A stretch of 41,599 bases of DNA from NCBI GenBank assembly GCA_013115135.1, contig JABANP010000465.1:1-41599 (forward strand), in the 5' to 3' direction. This stretch comes from Perkinsus olseni (lineage: Eukaryota > Perkinsozoa > Perkinsida > Perkinsidae). The translations under genes and the position numbers were made by a program. Position 1 is the first letter of the stretch. Each line of letters opens with the position of its first letter. Positions 1-12,467 of the stretch are shown one piece after another. The notes below the pieces were generated by a model, which saw only the letters and a program-made list of their open reading frames with translations, ran no database searches and was not told where the DNA came from.

Positions 1-55
1 CCACCTCCATTTTTTTCGCCTTCGCCGAGCTAAGCAAGAGGTGTGTACGGAAGAA

Positions 56-169
56 GATGGACGGAAGTAACATGGCCGAAACGAGCAGGATGAACCCTAC
101 CATGGATGAAACAATCGTGGAGGAAACCTGCAATGTATGAAACAGCGATGTATGAATGGAGGTTCCCCG
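56..169 (+). repeat. 114-bp direct repeat, copy 1
   Basis: This segment recurs at 1185-1298 with only a few substitutions, in the same orientation and 1129 bp away. It consists of degenerate units of the form TGGAYGAAA or TGTATGAAA spaced roughly 13-20 bp apart. No flanking target duplication was recognised, so the pair may be terminal direct repeats of a small element or the product of an unequal duplication. Confidence 0.85.
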
Positions 170-189
170 CCGGGGAATCCCCGGTTCTG

Positions 190-1290
190 GGTGTACCGCG
201 ATTCGTCCATGATCGATTGGTCCACTGCAGCTTCGATCCAAGATTGTTTCGACCGTCATAGCTCGTCGGCTGATCGTCTGATCCGTTCCTCGTATTCCCG
301 AGGATCGATGCAGAGTGCACCGGAAAGATTCACCATATCCTTGGTCAAATTTCGGTTCATTCATGATCTTTTCGTACACCGAAAAAGTGTATGTTTCGGT
401 CACGATTCTTCCATCCATAACCGGTTTCGTACACGATTCTTTCGTCCATGGGCGGTTGATCCAAAGATATGCCCATTGTGATCTATTCGGCCACGATCTT
501 TTCGAAAAAAGTTCATTCGTCCAATCGTGGTTCGTAAATATGAAACTGACGACACGCAAATGTTAACCGGAGGAAAAGAACCCACGGCCTCACGAATATG
601 AACATGAACTCCTAATCTACTCACCCATAAGACACACATTAAGACTTAATGATTAGGTCCCGACAAAATACCGCCCATCCGATCCCCCACCTACTCAACT
701 TGCCTCGGAGCCAATGGTTCCATTCATGTTTGGAACCTTCAGACACTGGGATGATCCCAGTGGGATCGAGAGAGTCTACTACAGAGTCTACCCGATGAGG
801 AGGAGTGCTCAATCGTCAACGTCGGTCATCCACCAGTACTGTACAGGCAGTACATATAGCGGCGAGATTCTAAACACAAAGAGGGTGATGGTAATAGCGG
901 CGATGGCCGCGCGCTCGAATCCTGGAAGGAAAGAAGTGGCAGAGGCGGAAGCGGTGGAGTGGGCGGCGCAGCCTCCGGCTCCACGGGCGGCGCTACTTTT
1001 AGACATATGTGACGCCGCGACGTCACATATGTCTAAAGCTAGCGTGGATGGCACGCACGTGTACGAAAGGCTTGTACGAAAAGCCCTGGACGAAAGAAGA
1101 GTTAGAGCATGATTGGACGAAACGGCATCGATGAAAGAATCATGTACGTAAGACCCGTGGACGAAGGACGTGTGTATGAAAGAGGATGGACGGAAGTAAC
1201 ATGGCCGAAACGAGCAGGATGAACCCTACCATGGATGAAACAATCGTGGACAAAACCTGCAATGCATGAAACAGCGATGTATGAATGGAG
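190..1290. repeat. Inverted arrays of a TGGACGAAA-like motif around a palindromic core
   Basis: From about 190 to 540 the plus strand is full of TTTCGTCCA/TTTCGTACA words, the reverse complement of the TGGACGAAA/TGTACGAAA words that fill about 1055-1290. The two arms therefore point in opposite directions around a 500-bp core holding a palindrome at 998-1037. This layout resembles the subterminal repeats of fold-back or other non-autonomous DNA transposons. No transposase is visible, and the open frames in this stretch look like chance. I see no gene. Confidence 0.6.
998..1037. repeat. Perfect palindrome, 17-bp arms, 6-nt spacer
   Basis: Arms at 998-1014 and 1021-1037 are exact reverse complements, separated by CCGCGA. 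The similarity continues weakly outward (GCTA on both sides). It could form a stable hairpin. Confidence 0.9.
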
Positions 1291-1298
1291 GTTCCCCG
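1185..1298 (+). repeat. 114-bp direct repeat, copy 2
   Basis: This is the second copy of the segment at 56-169, with the same internal GAAA-motif spacing. It runs out of the forward motif array that starts near 1055. Confidence 0.85.
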
Positions 1299-2098
1299 GA
1301 TCTGGTTCTCTCTGAGAACATTGTTCTCTATATGTAGCCCGCACTATAGAAGGTTGAGGGTTCCCTCCTCTTCGTGCTTCTATCTCAGTTTGAGATTCTC
1401 AGGGCTTTCCTCCGTTCAACGGAACAGATCTTTTACTCGAGGACCATGGTGCTACTTGCTATTATTCCAATGATGAATACTTCGGGGCTAGCATTCGATC
1501 TTTGGAGGTGAAAGTTTCATCTTTTCACCCTTTTGTCAAGGGCACAAACATCGTACTCAACTCAACATCCTCCATTGATCAACTACCTTTTGCGTTTGCA
1601 GTGTCACGGCTGATGAGGTGACGTGGCCCATAGCTCATGAGTGGCATTCGACTCGAAGAACGAACCGTCGTTGGCATTGACCGGATCGGTCACATATCAG
1701 CCTGTTTTATGCGGTCTGAATTGCTCGTCGGCACCGGACGAACAAAGCGGCAATGAACCCCCGATCCGCTGGGTAGGCGTACAGCAGGATGTGACACTGA
1801 GTGCGGTACCCCGTGTTACACAGGCCTTCCGATTACTACTGGAGGAACCATGTTTAGTGTCCTACCGGTTGCTTTCGTTCACATCGGTTCTCGATGATGG
1901 TAATTTCGTTCCCAACATCAGCTGATAACGAGGCGGCTATAGCGTCTGATCAGTGTCACGTGGCGAACTTGCCGCCCTCTGGGGCGTGGCATCACCGTTC
2001 GGAATCAGTCTTTTCGACCACTGAGTTCAACACCAATCCAAAGTGTTATCGAAAGTACTCAGTTTCACATGCTCATGCTAGCTGTACGACAAGATTAT
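1299..2098. other. Intergenic, no gene recognised
   Basis: I see no convincing coding region, RNA gene or repeat here. The open frames are short, overlap one another and lack family-like sequence. The stretch holds the 3' end of the IFT139-like transcript on the minus strand. Confidence 0.5.
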
Positions 2099-5000
2099 TC
2101 ATAATCTCAAATAGCTTCGCGCCTTGTCCAAGATGTCTCGTCGTATCCGAGGGTAATGCTCATCAAGGGCCAATACCTAAATACACTGGATGATCGCGAT
2201 GATGGGAACTCGGTTACCTTGTGGCAAATGCGGATGGAATCCACGTATCGCCTTGCCTTGAGGAAGTTGAAGGCGAGCCGGTACCCAACGGCTGCCCGGC
2301 GCTCGCAGAACAATTCCCAAGCCTTCTGGTAGTGTCTGATACTCACAAACACCTCCTCATGTGACGTTGATCTTTTGACCTCCTCTCACAAGGCAGCGTC
2401 TTTATAGGCCTGTTCTTTCTCGTAGATCAAACCGAGCAGCTCCCAGGCTCGACCACACGACTGATTCTGATCTCTCGCTTGCACGCACAGCTTCGTTGCT
2501 AGATCGTACCTAGATACGGTAAAATGCCAACAACTCTTTTCGCCGAGCAAAGACTCGTTTCTCACTTGCCACTTGATATATAAAGGTCCGCCAAGAGCAG
2601 CCAAGCCTTCTCGAAGTCATCAGCAAAGTCGGGATTGTATCTTCAATGTCAAGCACGTCATGCCCGAATGGTCGGCATTGCTGTTGCAGCTCACGAGTTC
2701 ACGGCAAACTCGCAGATCCTTTTGAGTTGATTCCGAGCCTTCGAGTTCTGCTTCGACAGCACCAGTCCTTGGGAGATCGCCAGTAAGGCGGGAACGTACG
2801 CTCTCGACTCGTTAAACCTTTACAGGAGAGAACAGCATACGATGAACCAGGCGACGAGCCGTACAAGGCCATGAGGTCGTTGAGCGCGGCATCTACTGTC
2901 GCCTTGTTCCGCGTTAGAAGGTCAGCCTGGCTCCTCAGAACCCTCAGCTTCGGGCTCCACCCCTGCCTTCCTCGCTCGGCGATTTCCCGACAAAGGTCCT
3001 TAGCCTCTGCAATGTTCGTCATTACCGGGCTGCCAGTGGGATCGAGGCCCTGCTTAGTGATCATACCAAGGCGACGCCGACCTCGGCTGACCTCGAGGCT
3101 ACAGCCATCACTCGCGTCAGGGAAAAGATAAATCTCGATCATGTGCATGATAGCGTCACCACGATACTCGACGTCCTTCCTCGAGGCGTTGAACTCCACG
3201 ATGGCCTCCTACCACAACAATCGTAAATAATCCGGCGATTCTACAAAGTGTTCCACTTCGATCTACAAATTGATTGAAGTCTATCACTTACACTTATACC
3301 TTGAAATATATTGAGCGTTTCACTTTGACATTTTTGAATATACAAAGCGTAGATAATAAACTTCACTATCAAGCCGACGAATGTTAGTCAATGGACCGAC
3401 CGCTTTGCTCTTTGCATATCGATGAGGAACACCCTGGCAGGGTGACCCTGCTGTAATGGGACGCCTCTTAGTGCTCATGCTAGAGTCTAGCAGCTAGACT
3501 ATTCCTGACGACGTTCTACTCTGATGCACTCTCAAAAGGCATATTGAAAGATTTCACCTGCGGTTGGTTGAGCCATCGAGAGAGCATGCCTCGACAGAAC
3601 CTGAATGATAATAATAGCGGGGCGGTGGCGGCTCGAGAGGGGCATGCCTGAGGCCTGGAGGGGCGTCCACCCCTTTGGCAATGCTATTAGCGGCCTTCTC
3701 GAGGTACTTCGGGCCCAGATGCGCCAGCCTGTGATAATCAGGGGCCCGTGAGCATCGTGAGGGCTGAGCAGCACCACCTCCCTGTCTTCCGCAGTAGGAG
3801 CAGCAGTTGGCCAAGGGCCTTGAAGTTGGACGGGTCTTTATCGAGCATCTCTTTGTAGTGCCCAACGACTGCTTTGAACCTGCCACGGACGAGTGAGCAC
3901 CAGAGGGACCAGAGGCGTGTCCTCTACTCGTCTGTGGCCTCGATCGGAATGCCCTCCTCAGTAGAGTACCCTGAGGATGCCGCCAGTGCCTTCTGGGCCT
4001 TGGAGGCCATCACCGAGGCCAGCATCATGTCTGAGAGAGCGGACGTGGTTTCTAAGCCTCGAAGGCTTACCCCACCTGCATCCTCGTGGTCCTTGTTAAC
4101 CCGCAACAACGCCCTCAGCGTTCTCTCGCAGGAGTCGATCTCGCCCCGGGCTAAGCGGAGGCGCGCGAGTGCCATGAGGGCGTCCTCTGAAGGCCGAGCT
4201 GGGTATCCAGCCGCAGAGGGTACAGAGGCTACCCTTCCCTTCATCAAGCTCGAGGGCGGTGGTGTACTGCCCGACGGCAGCATCGAAGTTGTGTTCGCGA
4301 TGCTCAAGATAGCAACCTAAGTAAACTCAGCCTCCTTTGGCCTCCGATCGCTGATGCAAGGAACCACAATAACCTCGGGAGTTCTAACTGATCTCGGAAC
4401 CTTTTTTGTTCGGTCGCCTCAACAACTCGACGGTCGAGCGGCAGATTTACCAAGTTGGTAATGCACGTCCCCGGCAAGCTTCTTGAGAGGCATCACGTCC
4501 GCGTCCTCGTCGTCACCGGTGCCCGACTTCTTCCCTACGACGACCCCCACGGCAGCGAGGGCCTTCACAGCCAATTCCTTGGCTTCCTTCAGGGCGTCCA
4601 GAGACCTAGTCCGCACGACCGAGGCGATACGAAGCGAACAGAGTTGTCATTCGGGCAGCCGTACTGCGGTATCAACTGCCCAGCTCTCGCGGCGTGTTGG
4701 CCTGGTATCTGAGAGAGCGGGCACTTAGCGACATCTTCCTCGCTGTGACGTACCCGAGAGTCATGATGCTTCTGATGGGCCTCGGAGAGGAGGAGGTAGC
4801 TTCGTATTCTGACCAAGTGAACGGCTGTCGGCGGCCGATGATAGCGTTGGCCTACCTGTCCGTCACTTGGTCCACCGTTGCCTCGTCGTGCGGCACCGCC
4901 AAGTGCCTGTGGATCTCCTGGATGCAATCCTGATAGCGACGCAGGTCCAGATAAAGGCGAGCTAGATCCCTGCGCAAATCAGAACACCTGCACGAACACG

Positions 5001-8000
5001 GAGCTCCATTGAAGGCAAGGGCAGAGAGATCTCACGTTGCGGCCGGGATTGAGTCAGCACGCTTAAAGGCGGTCTTGTAATAATCAATGGCCTTCTCGTA
5101 GTCGTGGACCTGAGCATCGCACGGAAAGCATGCTGATAACAGCGGACGACCCCGAGCCTTGATTTACCTGGACCCAAGCGCGACCTATTTTCTTCACGAG
5201 GTTGTGGTTGTGGTCAACTTTACCGCTTTTATCGAGACGACGGGCATTCTCGAAGGCCTCGATGGCTAGTAAGGGTTCCTGCGCAGACTAAGTTCATGAC
5301 GGACACGGTTCGACCTACCTGTATGGAGAGGTACGCGTCTCCTAGAAGGGAGAAGTTGACGACACTGGGCTGATGGTCACAGACGTCGGTGTAGCACTGG
5401 GCGTATCTTTCAACTTGTCTTCTGCACGGGTCAACCTCATGCGAGTATCCCACGATTTTCTATCCTTCTTATGCTTCTTGTAGATGTCTCCCATCGTCAG
5501 GCGTGCTCTCACATAGGTAGCACTGGTCGTCGGGATGCGTCCTAGGGCGGCCAGAGCTTCGTCCACGTCACCTCTCTTGACGGCGACATCCGCACCTGAA
5601 GGGAAGGGGACAGCAGCACACAGCCAGAAGGGGGCTGACTTACCTGCGACGATGATGGTGACTTCCTCAGGGGTGCCCGTGAACTCTGCCAAGGCGTCTT
5701 CTTGGGCCTGCTTCGCTTCTCCTACTCTGAAGGACGACAACCGCTCGACCCCACAACGAGCAGCGTTAGCTACAGATCGCCGGCTGCCAAGGCCTTGATG
5801 AAGGTGCAGAAAACCATGCTCCTATCTTTAAGGGTTATATGGAGACCATCAGGAGAGACGTTGGGGCTGCCCTTCCGAGGAGACCGTCGTCTTGTTCTCT
5901 GTCGCACCTGGCCATACTGATTTGCTAAGGATAGTCGCCGTCTCGGAGCGCATCAAGTCTGATTGAACTGCGCGACTATCATATTCGTAGCCAGCACAGC
6001 GTCTTGATGCTCACCAAGGAGACGCTGGTGGAGCTAATAGTCACTATCGTATGACGATACTCTCGGAAGGGCGATGACCTACACCTTCAACCTCGATGGC
6101 CTCCCGCAAAAGCTTGATAGCCTCGTCGATTTTATTCTCTGCCATGAGGACCTCGGTCCGCACAGCAGCATAGAGCGGATGCTGACGGATAGCGAAGTCT
6201 TGAGCGAAGCCTTGTTCAAGATATCTGAGCCTCCCCAAATTCAGGTGTGTCTTCCCCAGGTGTCGGTCACTTGGCTGCTGTGACGTGCTGGTCCTGTTGG
6301 GCGTACAGGCGGGCCAGGCGGATGTAGGCCTCCACCTGGGTCGGGTCGGCCCTCACCGACTGCGCCAGCAGTCTGACCATGTCGACGTACGAAGCGTAGT
6401 TATCAGGTGACTCACCGCAGTGCTTTGTCCGGGCTTCCCATATCGATGTTAGCCTGGGCGAGGGCCATCCTGATCGGGAAGAGGCCGGGCATGAATCTAC
6501 TGACGGTCTCGAGGACCTGACCGGCGGCGCCTGGGTCACGCTTGAGGGGTGGCTGAGGCACCTTCACGCCTCTGGCAAGGTTTGTGCCTCCACCGGCAGA
6601 CGCTTCCTTCTGGCTGGACGCATCAAGGGTTATGTATCTAGGAGACGGTCGACCTTGCCGCTGACGGGTTGAAAGATTCTTGAGGTTGATCACTGGTAAG
6701 CAAGCATCGCCATGAAGTAAGGGTTCAAGTGGTGGTAGAAGTCGTGGCCTGTCGAGTGCTTGAACCGCGTGAGGTGGTAAGTCAGGCCTTCGTTAAGGGA
6801 GGAGACCGCCTGTAGTTAAGGGAAGGCCGACGACTACACCAAGGATGGCGGCGAACCTGCTCTCGGTGGCCTTCGTGATGAGCAATGATCGACCTAAGAT
6901 ATGCGACCTCCGCCGACTTGCCGCCTGCGAGAAACACAAAGCGCCGCTCATAGTGCTGCAACATGCCGACCTACTCCGGCTCGAGGAGGCCGCAACCTCA
7001 GTGAGGAGGTCGAGTTGCTCCGAGGCTTCTTGGAAGTTATCCGACGCGATGCAGCACCTGGAGGGGTCGTCAGAGTGATGTCCCGTCAGGTGCACATACC
7101 AGATGGTGCCATATAAGGCGTCAACCTCAGAGCCTTCGCTGGAGGCCGCCATCGCCCGATTGAAGTACTCAGTCGCCTGACAAGAGCGAACGAAAGGCCC
7201 GGTGAGAAATCACCGCAGATCTCTCTGAGCTCGCTAGAACCATCAGGGCGCTAGTCCCAGCGGCGGCGGTGCTGGTGGAGGGAGCTCACTAGACTTCACC
7301 TCATCCGCCCTCCCCATCATGAGCTTCTGATAGCCGAGCTGCGTCAAGCATGCACCGACATAAGACGACCTACACAAACTGTCACACCGTTCATGTTGCC
7401 TTCTCACTCATGCCCGTCCACATCCTCGGCGCACTTGAGGGCAGCAAGGGATGCTTGGATGCAGGCCTCCACCACCCTTCGCCCTCTAGACGGGCTCGAA
7501 CCATACTCCGATGCTGAGACAGACTATACCCGAGCCTCTCAAGCGTAGTGGGGTCACACCCGTCCCGGCCGTTGGTGTCGCGCAAAGGCGAGCTATCAAA
7601 GAGGCGAAGGACAGAAGAATCTGATCGAGTGCCGCTGCTGTCGACAGCCGTCAACAGCCTGGCTACTCGCGAATTATTTGGCTCCTGTTGTAATAGCAGC
7701 TCCTGCACCCTCTGGACACTCTGAGCCACCTTCATAGACGGCCCCTCAGTGGCTACTGTAAGTACCACCTGGGAGTCGGCCGTAGTTGTTACAGAGTATC
7801 ACAGAAGCCTCACCGAGAGCTTGCCGAGCTCGATCTCGTCGGCAGCCGTCAGTTGCTGTGCCTTAGCCCGTTCTATAACGTCACGAGCCTGTCGAAGGAA
7901 GTGATGATTTCCTCGACGAGGACCATCACCTGGTCGAACTCCGAGGCCAGCAAGCTCGCCCACGCTTGGCTATGGGCTGCGGCAGGGAACCTTAGGAGAT

Positions 8001-9198
8001 AGTGAAACAGCAACGTCGTCCTCGGGAGGAGCTCACCAATTTTCGTGCGTCGCCATGCATTCAGAGTAAATGTCCAAAGCTGGCGGTACTTGTCGTTTGG
8101 CTACGAGGACCTCAAAGGCGACAGCGCAGGCCTACACGGGGGTGAGGAAGTTCGGGTCACCTCAGCCTTGCCCATGGCGGCTTCCATCACACCAAGCGAC
8201 TTCTGCAGGGAGGAATCGAACCATTGAGTGGCTGCATCGAGAACGGCCGTGCTGAAGTTTTTGACCTGAGGTTGATCATTGATGACAGATAATGGGTGCG
8301 AAGGCTCCCACTTGTCCTTGGGCCATTCGATCGAAGCCTCTGTCCAGCATAGCCCAGCCCTTTAAGGCCATCCCTGTGGGGTTCAGCGAGGTCGAACCAG
8401 GGTCATCGGGGTTGTTCACAGGAACTGAACGGCGAGGGAAGCTTGCCACTTAGCCGTGGAATGGTGAAGGAACTCACTAGGGTCATCCCATTTCTGATAG
8501 GCCGGGTTAGCATCTAGGTACCTGTGATGGGTCGATGTATAAGTTGGCTCGGATCCGAGGCTCACCGGATTGCACGGTCGACATCTCCCACAAGGAAGAA
8601 GAAGAGGCTGGCCATGTTCTGGCTAGAAGTGGTGTATCTTGACGGTCATCTGTCATCCACGGTGGCCGCGGTGGCTGCTACTTACCCTGTGCCAGTATTC
8701 TCAACGCTAGAGGCTGAGGCTTTCTGTTGCAGCGAAGCGATGGCGCGCTGATCTCTCGCAGGCAACTAACGAGATGAGTTGCTCAGATCTGGGTTCTTTC
8801 CTATTAGACTCGCCTTTGTGTGCATCCAGATAGCAGCAGCATAGACAGCCACTTCACAGTATGGGGAAATGCGGGTGTTGGAGTTGACAAGCGTTGTTAG
8901 GTCCTTGAGGGCGCTACGGAGTGCCTTGGTTGTTCGGCCACCGGAGAGGTACCTAGGCCATCGCCAGCTCTGTTCGACATCGGCGAAGGGAGACAGCTGT
9001 TGTGTGCGGTGGAGCTGTTGAGTACGTCTGGGCTGCTGCTAGCAAGTCCCTGACACTCCTGTCATTGATATCGGAAGGCACGAGCCTGTCGAGTAGCGGT
9101 CCGATGGTATTGTGGTAGCCCTTGCGGCAGTAGTAGAAGGCGAGGGAACAGACCTGCTCTGAGGTCAGCTGCCGCGCGGACTTGAGCGCTAAAGCCAT
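2099..9198 (-). CDS. IFT139: Intraflagellar transport protein IFT139 (TTC21B) homologue, many short introns
   Basis: IFT139 is a TPR-rich subunit of IFT complex A, which works in retrograde transport in flagella. The C-terminal coding blocks are diagnostic: AWELLGLIYEKEQAYKDAAL (near 2390-2460), YRLAFNFLKARRYVDSIRIC (near 2225-2300), then ILDKARSYLRL and the stop at 2099-2101. A GT-AG intron of 41 nt (2177-2217) joins the last two in frame. A block with EYRGDAIMHMIEIYLFPD lies near 3110-3170. The N-terminus contains FYYCRKGYHNTI, like the YYC motif that opens other IFT139 proteins. I chose the ATG at 9196-9198 (MALALKS) because it places that motif at the usual distance; a start 7 codons upstream or a tiny first exon is possible. 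TPR-like helical pairs occur throughout (for example 6044-6240 and 6267-6350). The locus spans 7.1 kb for an expected protein of about 1300 residues, so many introns of roughly 30-60 nt are needed. Some boundaries remain unresolved, including one near 8620-8700. No disabling change was proven. Confidence 0.85.
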
Positions 9199-9873
9199 CA
9201 GTAACGACAACAACAGCACTGCCGTGTGAAGACCCTATCATCGGCAATACTAGGGATCATTGCTTTGCAGTAGCAGTTCGAGGATTACCGCGGGGTGGCG
9301 GGTGGAATATCGAATAACGCAGCCCCGCCACGCAAAGAAATCTGGAGATTGATGATCAGCCTGAGAATGGTCTCATCAGGTGAGAATGATCCGAGGCTAT
9401 AGTCTTCGATTGATACCAAGATTTGTTCAACAGACCTTTTCGGAACGAGGCGCGTAGCTTCTATAGTGAAGCTGAACAGTGCTACAGAATCACTTCTACT
9501 TGGGCCGAGCTCTTGCTTGTGGGTTAGACTACCGACCGCACTTGTTGAAAGAACAAAGGGCCATTTTTATGAACTAGTGTCTCGACGCCAGCAGTCCCGT
9601 AGTCATGGCACCTCTACTGCACCACTGTGACAACAATCCCTTGAGGCCACCATTTAGCTGATAAATCCGTGGTACTGCCCCGGCGCGGCTAAAGGCTCCG
9701 CCAGGGCGACATGACAAACGCGAGAAAGTAAGAATGAGTGGAGACTGAGCTCAGCTGCCGAGCAATGATTAAAACTAAATGGAGCTTAACTCCGAAAAAG
9801 AGAAAAATAGAAGACTACTCGATTCACCGACGGAGTCCAATATTGTGTGGATGTAAGACCGACGGTGATATGG
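9199..9873. other. Intergenic between IFT139 and a secreted-peptide gene
   Basis: No gene is evident. Positions 9708-9760 hold one copy of a motif (GACATGACAAACGC, then GGAGACTGAGCTC) that recurs 3' of other secreted-peptide genes in this window. The stretch from about 9706 is also the 3' end of a tandem duplication unit whose second copy begins near 11050. Confidence 0.5.
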
Positions 9874-10612
9874 TCACCCTTCTATGAATCCTCCAACATC
9901 ATCCTGAAATACAGAACAGGCTATGTGGTAACGTAACATGAATCACCTTCCTTGACACTTACAACGCATCTGCATTCCTTGGTAACGCACCTCTTGGCAC
10001 AGCCGAAACAGGAGGGGCATAACTTCCCAACAAGCATCCTTCGCAAGGACTCTCCTGGTTCCATGTCCTCGTTCACAGCAGGAAAAGCACGGACGTGCAT
10101 GATGCAGACGAGACTGAGAATGTACTGAAAGTACTTCATGTATCGATAATAAAGTCTGCGCTTGGAGCAACCTGTGGTCGAATAAGTGATACAAAACGCG
10201 CGTGGAATCTCCCACACACTGTGTTGTTCCACGTGCTTCAACCCGCCCCTTCCAGCCCACTAGGAGACCTAGCAGAGGTTTGCCCATTCTCAACAAACGC
10301 GAAAATCGATCGCGTCACGCTGTTGTCTATGCGTAATTGGCGCCACTAGTGAAAGCGACTTGTCGGGATCAAGATTCCTTCGGCGGCCGTCACAGCAAGA
10401 AAGCTAACGAGTAATCAGTAATGCCAACAGACGTGGGACGGGGAGTAGAGCTAAGAGGGAACCAACCAAAGCCTCCACTGCGCTGTAATGACCTGTACAA
10501 CGTCAGCTTTAGGACGAGCATCCGGAGACAGCACGGAGGCATCTCACGTGATACCGGTGGCGCCTATTGGCGCAGGAGCTCCCTGGTGAACACCTAGGCC
10601 CGGGATTCTTTT
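9706..10612 (-). repeat. Tandem segmental duplication, unit 1
   Basis: This unit carries one secreted Cys-rich gene with both flanks and aligns patchily with 11050-12075. Shared landmarks are the AACGC/GAGACTGAGCTC motif downstream, CACTGTGTTGTTC upstream of the gene, TGGCGCCACTAG further upstream, and GGTGGCGCCT near the far end. The divergence shows an old duplication. Confidence 0.8.
9874..10139 (-). CDS. Small secreted cysteine-rich protein (family member 1)
   Basis: Two exons encode 68 residues. Exon 1 (9963-10139) starts MKYFQYILSLVCIM, a good signal peptide, and has SLRR at residues 31-34. It then has six cysteines at 41, 44, 47, 51, 56 and 58 (C-x2-C-x2-C-x3-C-x4-C-x-C). The GT-AG intron (9904-9962, 59 nt) begins GTAAGT and ends in a pyrimidine-rich tract plus TTTCAG. 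Exon 2 adds 9 residues and a TGA at 9874-9876. The start was chosen by alignment with member 2. Without splicing the frame would read into the intron and stop at 9921-9923. The spacing and sequence match no family I can name. Extracellular, disulphide-bonded and possibly effector-like is an inference from the signal peptide and cysteines. KRC and the basic SLRR stretch are shared with the neighbour at 11256-11508. Confidence 0.8.
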
Positions 10613-11049
10613 CCATCTCATAGCATCTATTCGTAGGATCTATTGCTAGATGAGTCATCCAAGATGTCCATTGCTACGGTAGCACTACTAGTAGTGCTGC
10701 CGTAGTCTACTAGTTCGGCCAAGCTTTCGCTTGTGGATATCGATAGCATTACGATATTGTGGATACTGATGCTTGCGCAGCAGGTATGGTTAATCATTGG
10801 TAGCTAAAGCAATCGATTCTTAGTGTAATCCCGAGATTCTCTCTGGAATGGCATCGATAAAGTCATTCACAAGCGTTAAGCTGAGGTAAGGTTCCATAGT
10901 TGTGTACTTGCACCACCACAGTTCTACTCTTGAGCTCAACGAAAATAACAATCTTCTCATAGCAACACCCACGCTGATAGACCACCATCTTGACAAAATT
11001 ACGGTAATACGAACGAACGGTTTAATACTAGCGGAGCGAAGCGCTAGTG
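10613..11049. other. Intergenic with a near-perfect palindrome
   Basis: No gene is recognised. At 10674-10705, two 16-bp arms with no spacer and one mismatch form a palindrome centred on CTACTAGTAG. The sequence is otherwise AT-balanced and unremarkable. Confidence 0.6.
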
Positions 11050-12075
11050 TGACATCACAAACGCAATACAGTAGCCATTAGTGGAGACAAAGCTCAGCTG
11101 CCGAAGCAACGGTTGAAACTAAATTGAGTGTTCCCCGAGTAAGGGAATAGAAGACTATTCGATTCACGAACGGTCACACATAGTCGTCCATCCACAAGTC
11201 GAACATCTCCTTTGTGGACCTGATAGGATGGTGTTCACTCTCCTCTATGAATCCGTCAATCTTCGTACTGAAATAGAAGACAGGATTTGTGGGAGCGCAA
11301 CATGAAACACTTCCTTGACACTCACATTGCATTTACACTTGGCGTTGATACATCGTTTAGGACAGGCGATACAGGCGGGGCATACTTTACCAACAAGCTT
11401 CCTCCGCAAGGATCCTTTCGGTTCCACCTTGCCGTTCACGGCAGGAATGGTACAGAAGAGAGTGACTATGATGCAGGTAAGACTGAAGATGTACGCAAAG
11501 ATCTTCATGCGATGAAAAATAAAGTGGGCTCAGCGATTGCAAAAACCTGTCGAGTAACCCAGTGTCGGGTAGGAATGCAACGGTAGCAGGGCGCAGTTGA
11601 GTGTCCTCCGCCGTGTTTCGAACTAATCGTCTATGGGAGGGAAGGAAGGAAGGCAAAGGGCCCGAGGGACCTCTCACTCACTGTGTTGTTCGAGGGGGTT
11701 CAACTCGCCTCTTTCAGCCCTTGTAAAGCGGGCAAAATGAGCTAGCAGAGGTTCGGCTAGCTTCAACTAGCGCGAAAGTCGACCGCGTCATGCTGTTCCG
11801 ATATGAACGTGGCGCCACTAGCCAAAGCAACTTAACGGGACTAAGATCCCTTTGCCTTCACAACAAGACAGAGTGTCGCCTCTATACCCTTTTTAACGCT
11901 GCTCTCGCCGCGAGAGCGAACCGACAAGAAACTCCCACCGGGCCGTACTGCATAGTAAAACGACAGCTATTGGGAGAGCATTAGGAGACAGCTGGGAGAC
12001 ATCTCACGCGACACCGGTGGCGCCTCTTGTTGGAGGAGTTCCCTGTCGAACGCCTTGAACCGGGATTTCTTAGGG
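11050..12075 (-). repeat. Tandem segmental duplication, unit 2
   Basis: This is the second copy of the 9706-10612 unit. It carries member 2 of the secreted family and the same ordered flanking landmarks in the same orientation. The coding part is the best conserved portion. Confidence 0.8.
11256..11508 (-). CDS. Small secreted cysteine-rich protein (family member 2)
   Basis: Two exons encode 64 residues. Exon 1 (11326-11508) begins MKIFAYIFSLTCIIV, a signal peptide, with SLRR at residues 33-36. The cysteines at 43, 46, 49, 53, 58 and 60 are spaced exactly as in the gene at 9874-10139. The intron (11268-11325, 58 nt) starts GTGAGT and ends CTTCTATTTCAG at the same codon position as in member 1. 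Exon 2 has only three codons before TGA at 11256-11258. Unspliced translation would replace this short tail with an unrelated 27-residue tail, so the spliced form is preferred. The signal peptide and the cysteine core are conserved, while intervening residues differ in charge and polarity. Function is unknown. An extracellular role is inferred from the leader. Confidence 0.8.
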
Positions 12076-12467
12076 CCACAGACCATCGCGCGAGGAAGCG
12101 TTCTCTGGGCGAGTAGTAGAGCTTCCTTGCTTGTCATGATAAGATATACCGTGAATTCCGCAGATCATCGTGGTGGAATCGTTGAGATGGAGACAGAGTG
12201 ACGTTCTGCGCAGTAGGTTAAGTAGACAGACTGGCTATAGTAGCTTTACGCCCGTATTCGCGCCGAGCCAGCGCGCTGCCTCTCAACTCCTTATGTCGCG
12301 TTCCGAAGTTAGAACTAAAAAGAGACGACTACGATCATCTCCTGGATTCTTTAAGAAAGGGAAGCACTAATTGGAGAGGTCGCGGCGTGTACTAGCTGTC
12401 ATCACGTCACGATAGCTATGACACAACCCGTACGCGTGTAGCGGTCAGCTCAGCAAGGGCCTACGAC
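12076..12467. other. Intergenic, no gene recognised
   Basis: I see no coding, RNA or repeat signal that stands out here. The stretch separates the secreted-peptide duplication units from the 3' end of the TOG-domain gene. Confidence 0.4.

Noticed and set aside
56..1298. 114-bp direct repeats as LTRs
   Set aside because: The ends do not show LTR signatures and the units are part of the GAAA-motif array that extends beyond them.
8210..8230. GAATCGAACCATTGAG, resembling a tRNA T-loop on the minus strand
   Set aside because: It lies within IFT139 coding sequence and no acceptor stem, D-arm or anticodon arm could be built around it.
2870..9000. Many plus-strand open frames inside the IFT139 locus
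   Set aside because: They mirror minus-strand exons in a GC-rich coding region, lack family features and are crossed by conserved minus-strand coding blocks.
9921..10241. A longer 106-residue version of secreted member 1
   Set aside because: The extra N-terminal 34 residues would bury the signal peptide and are not shared with member 2, and the C-terminal extension is intron sequence between GTAAGT and TTTCAG.
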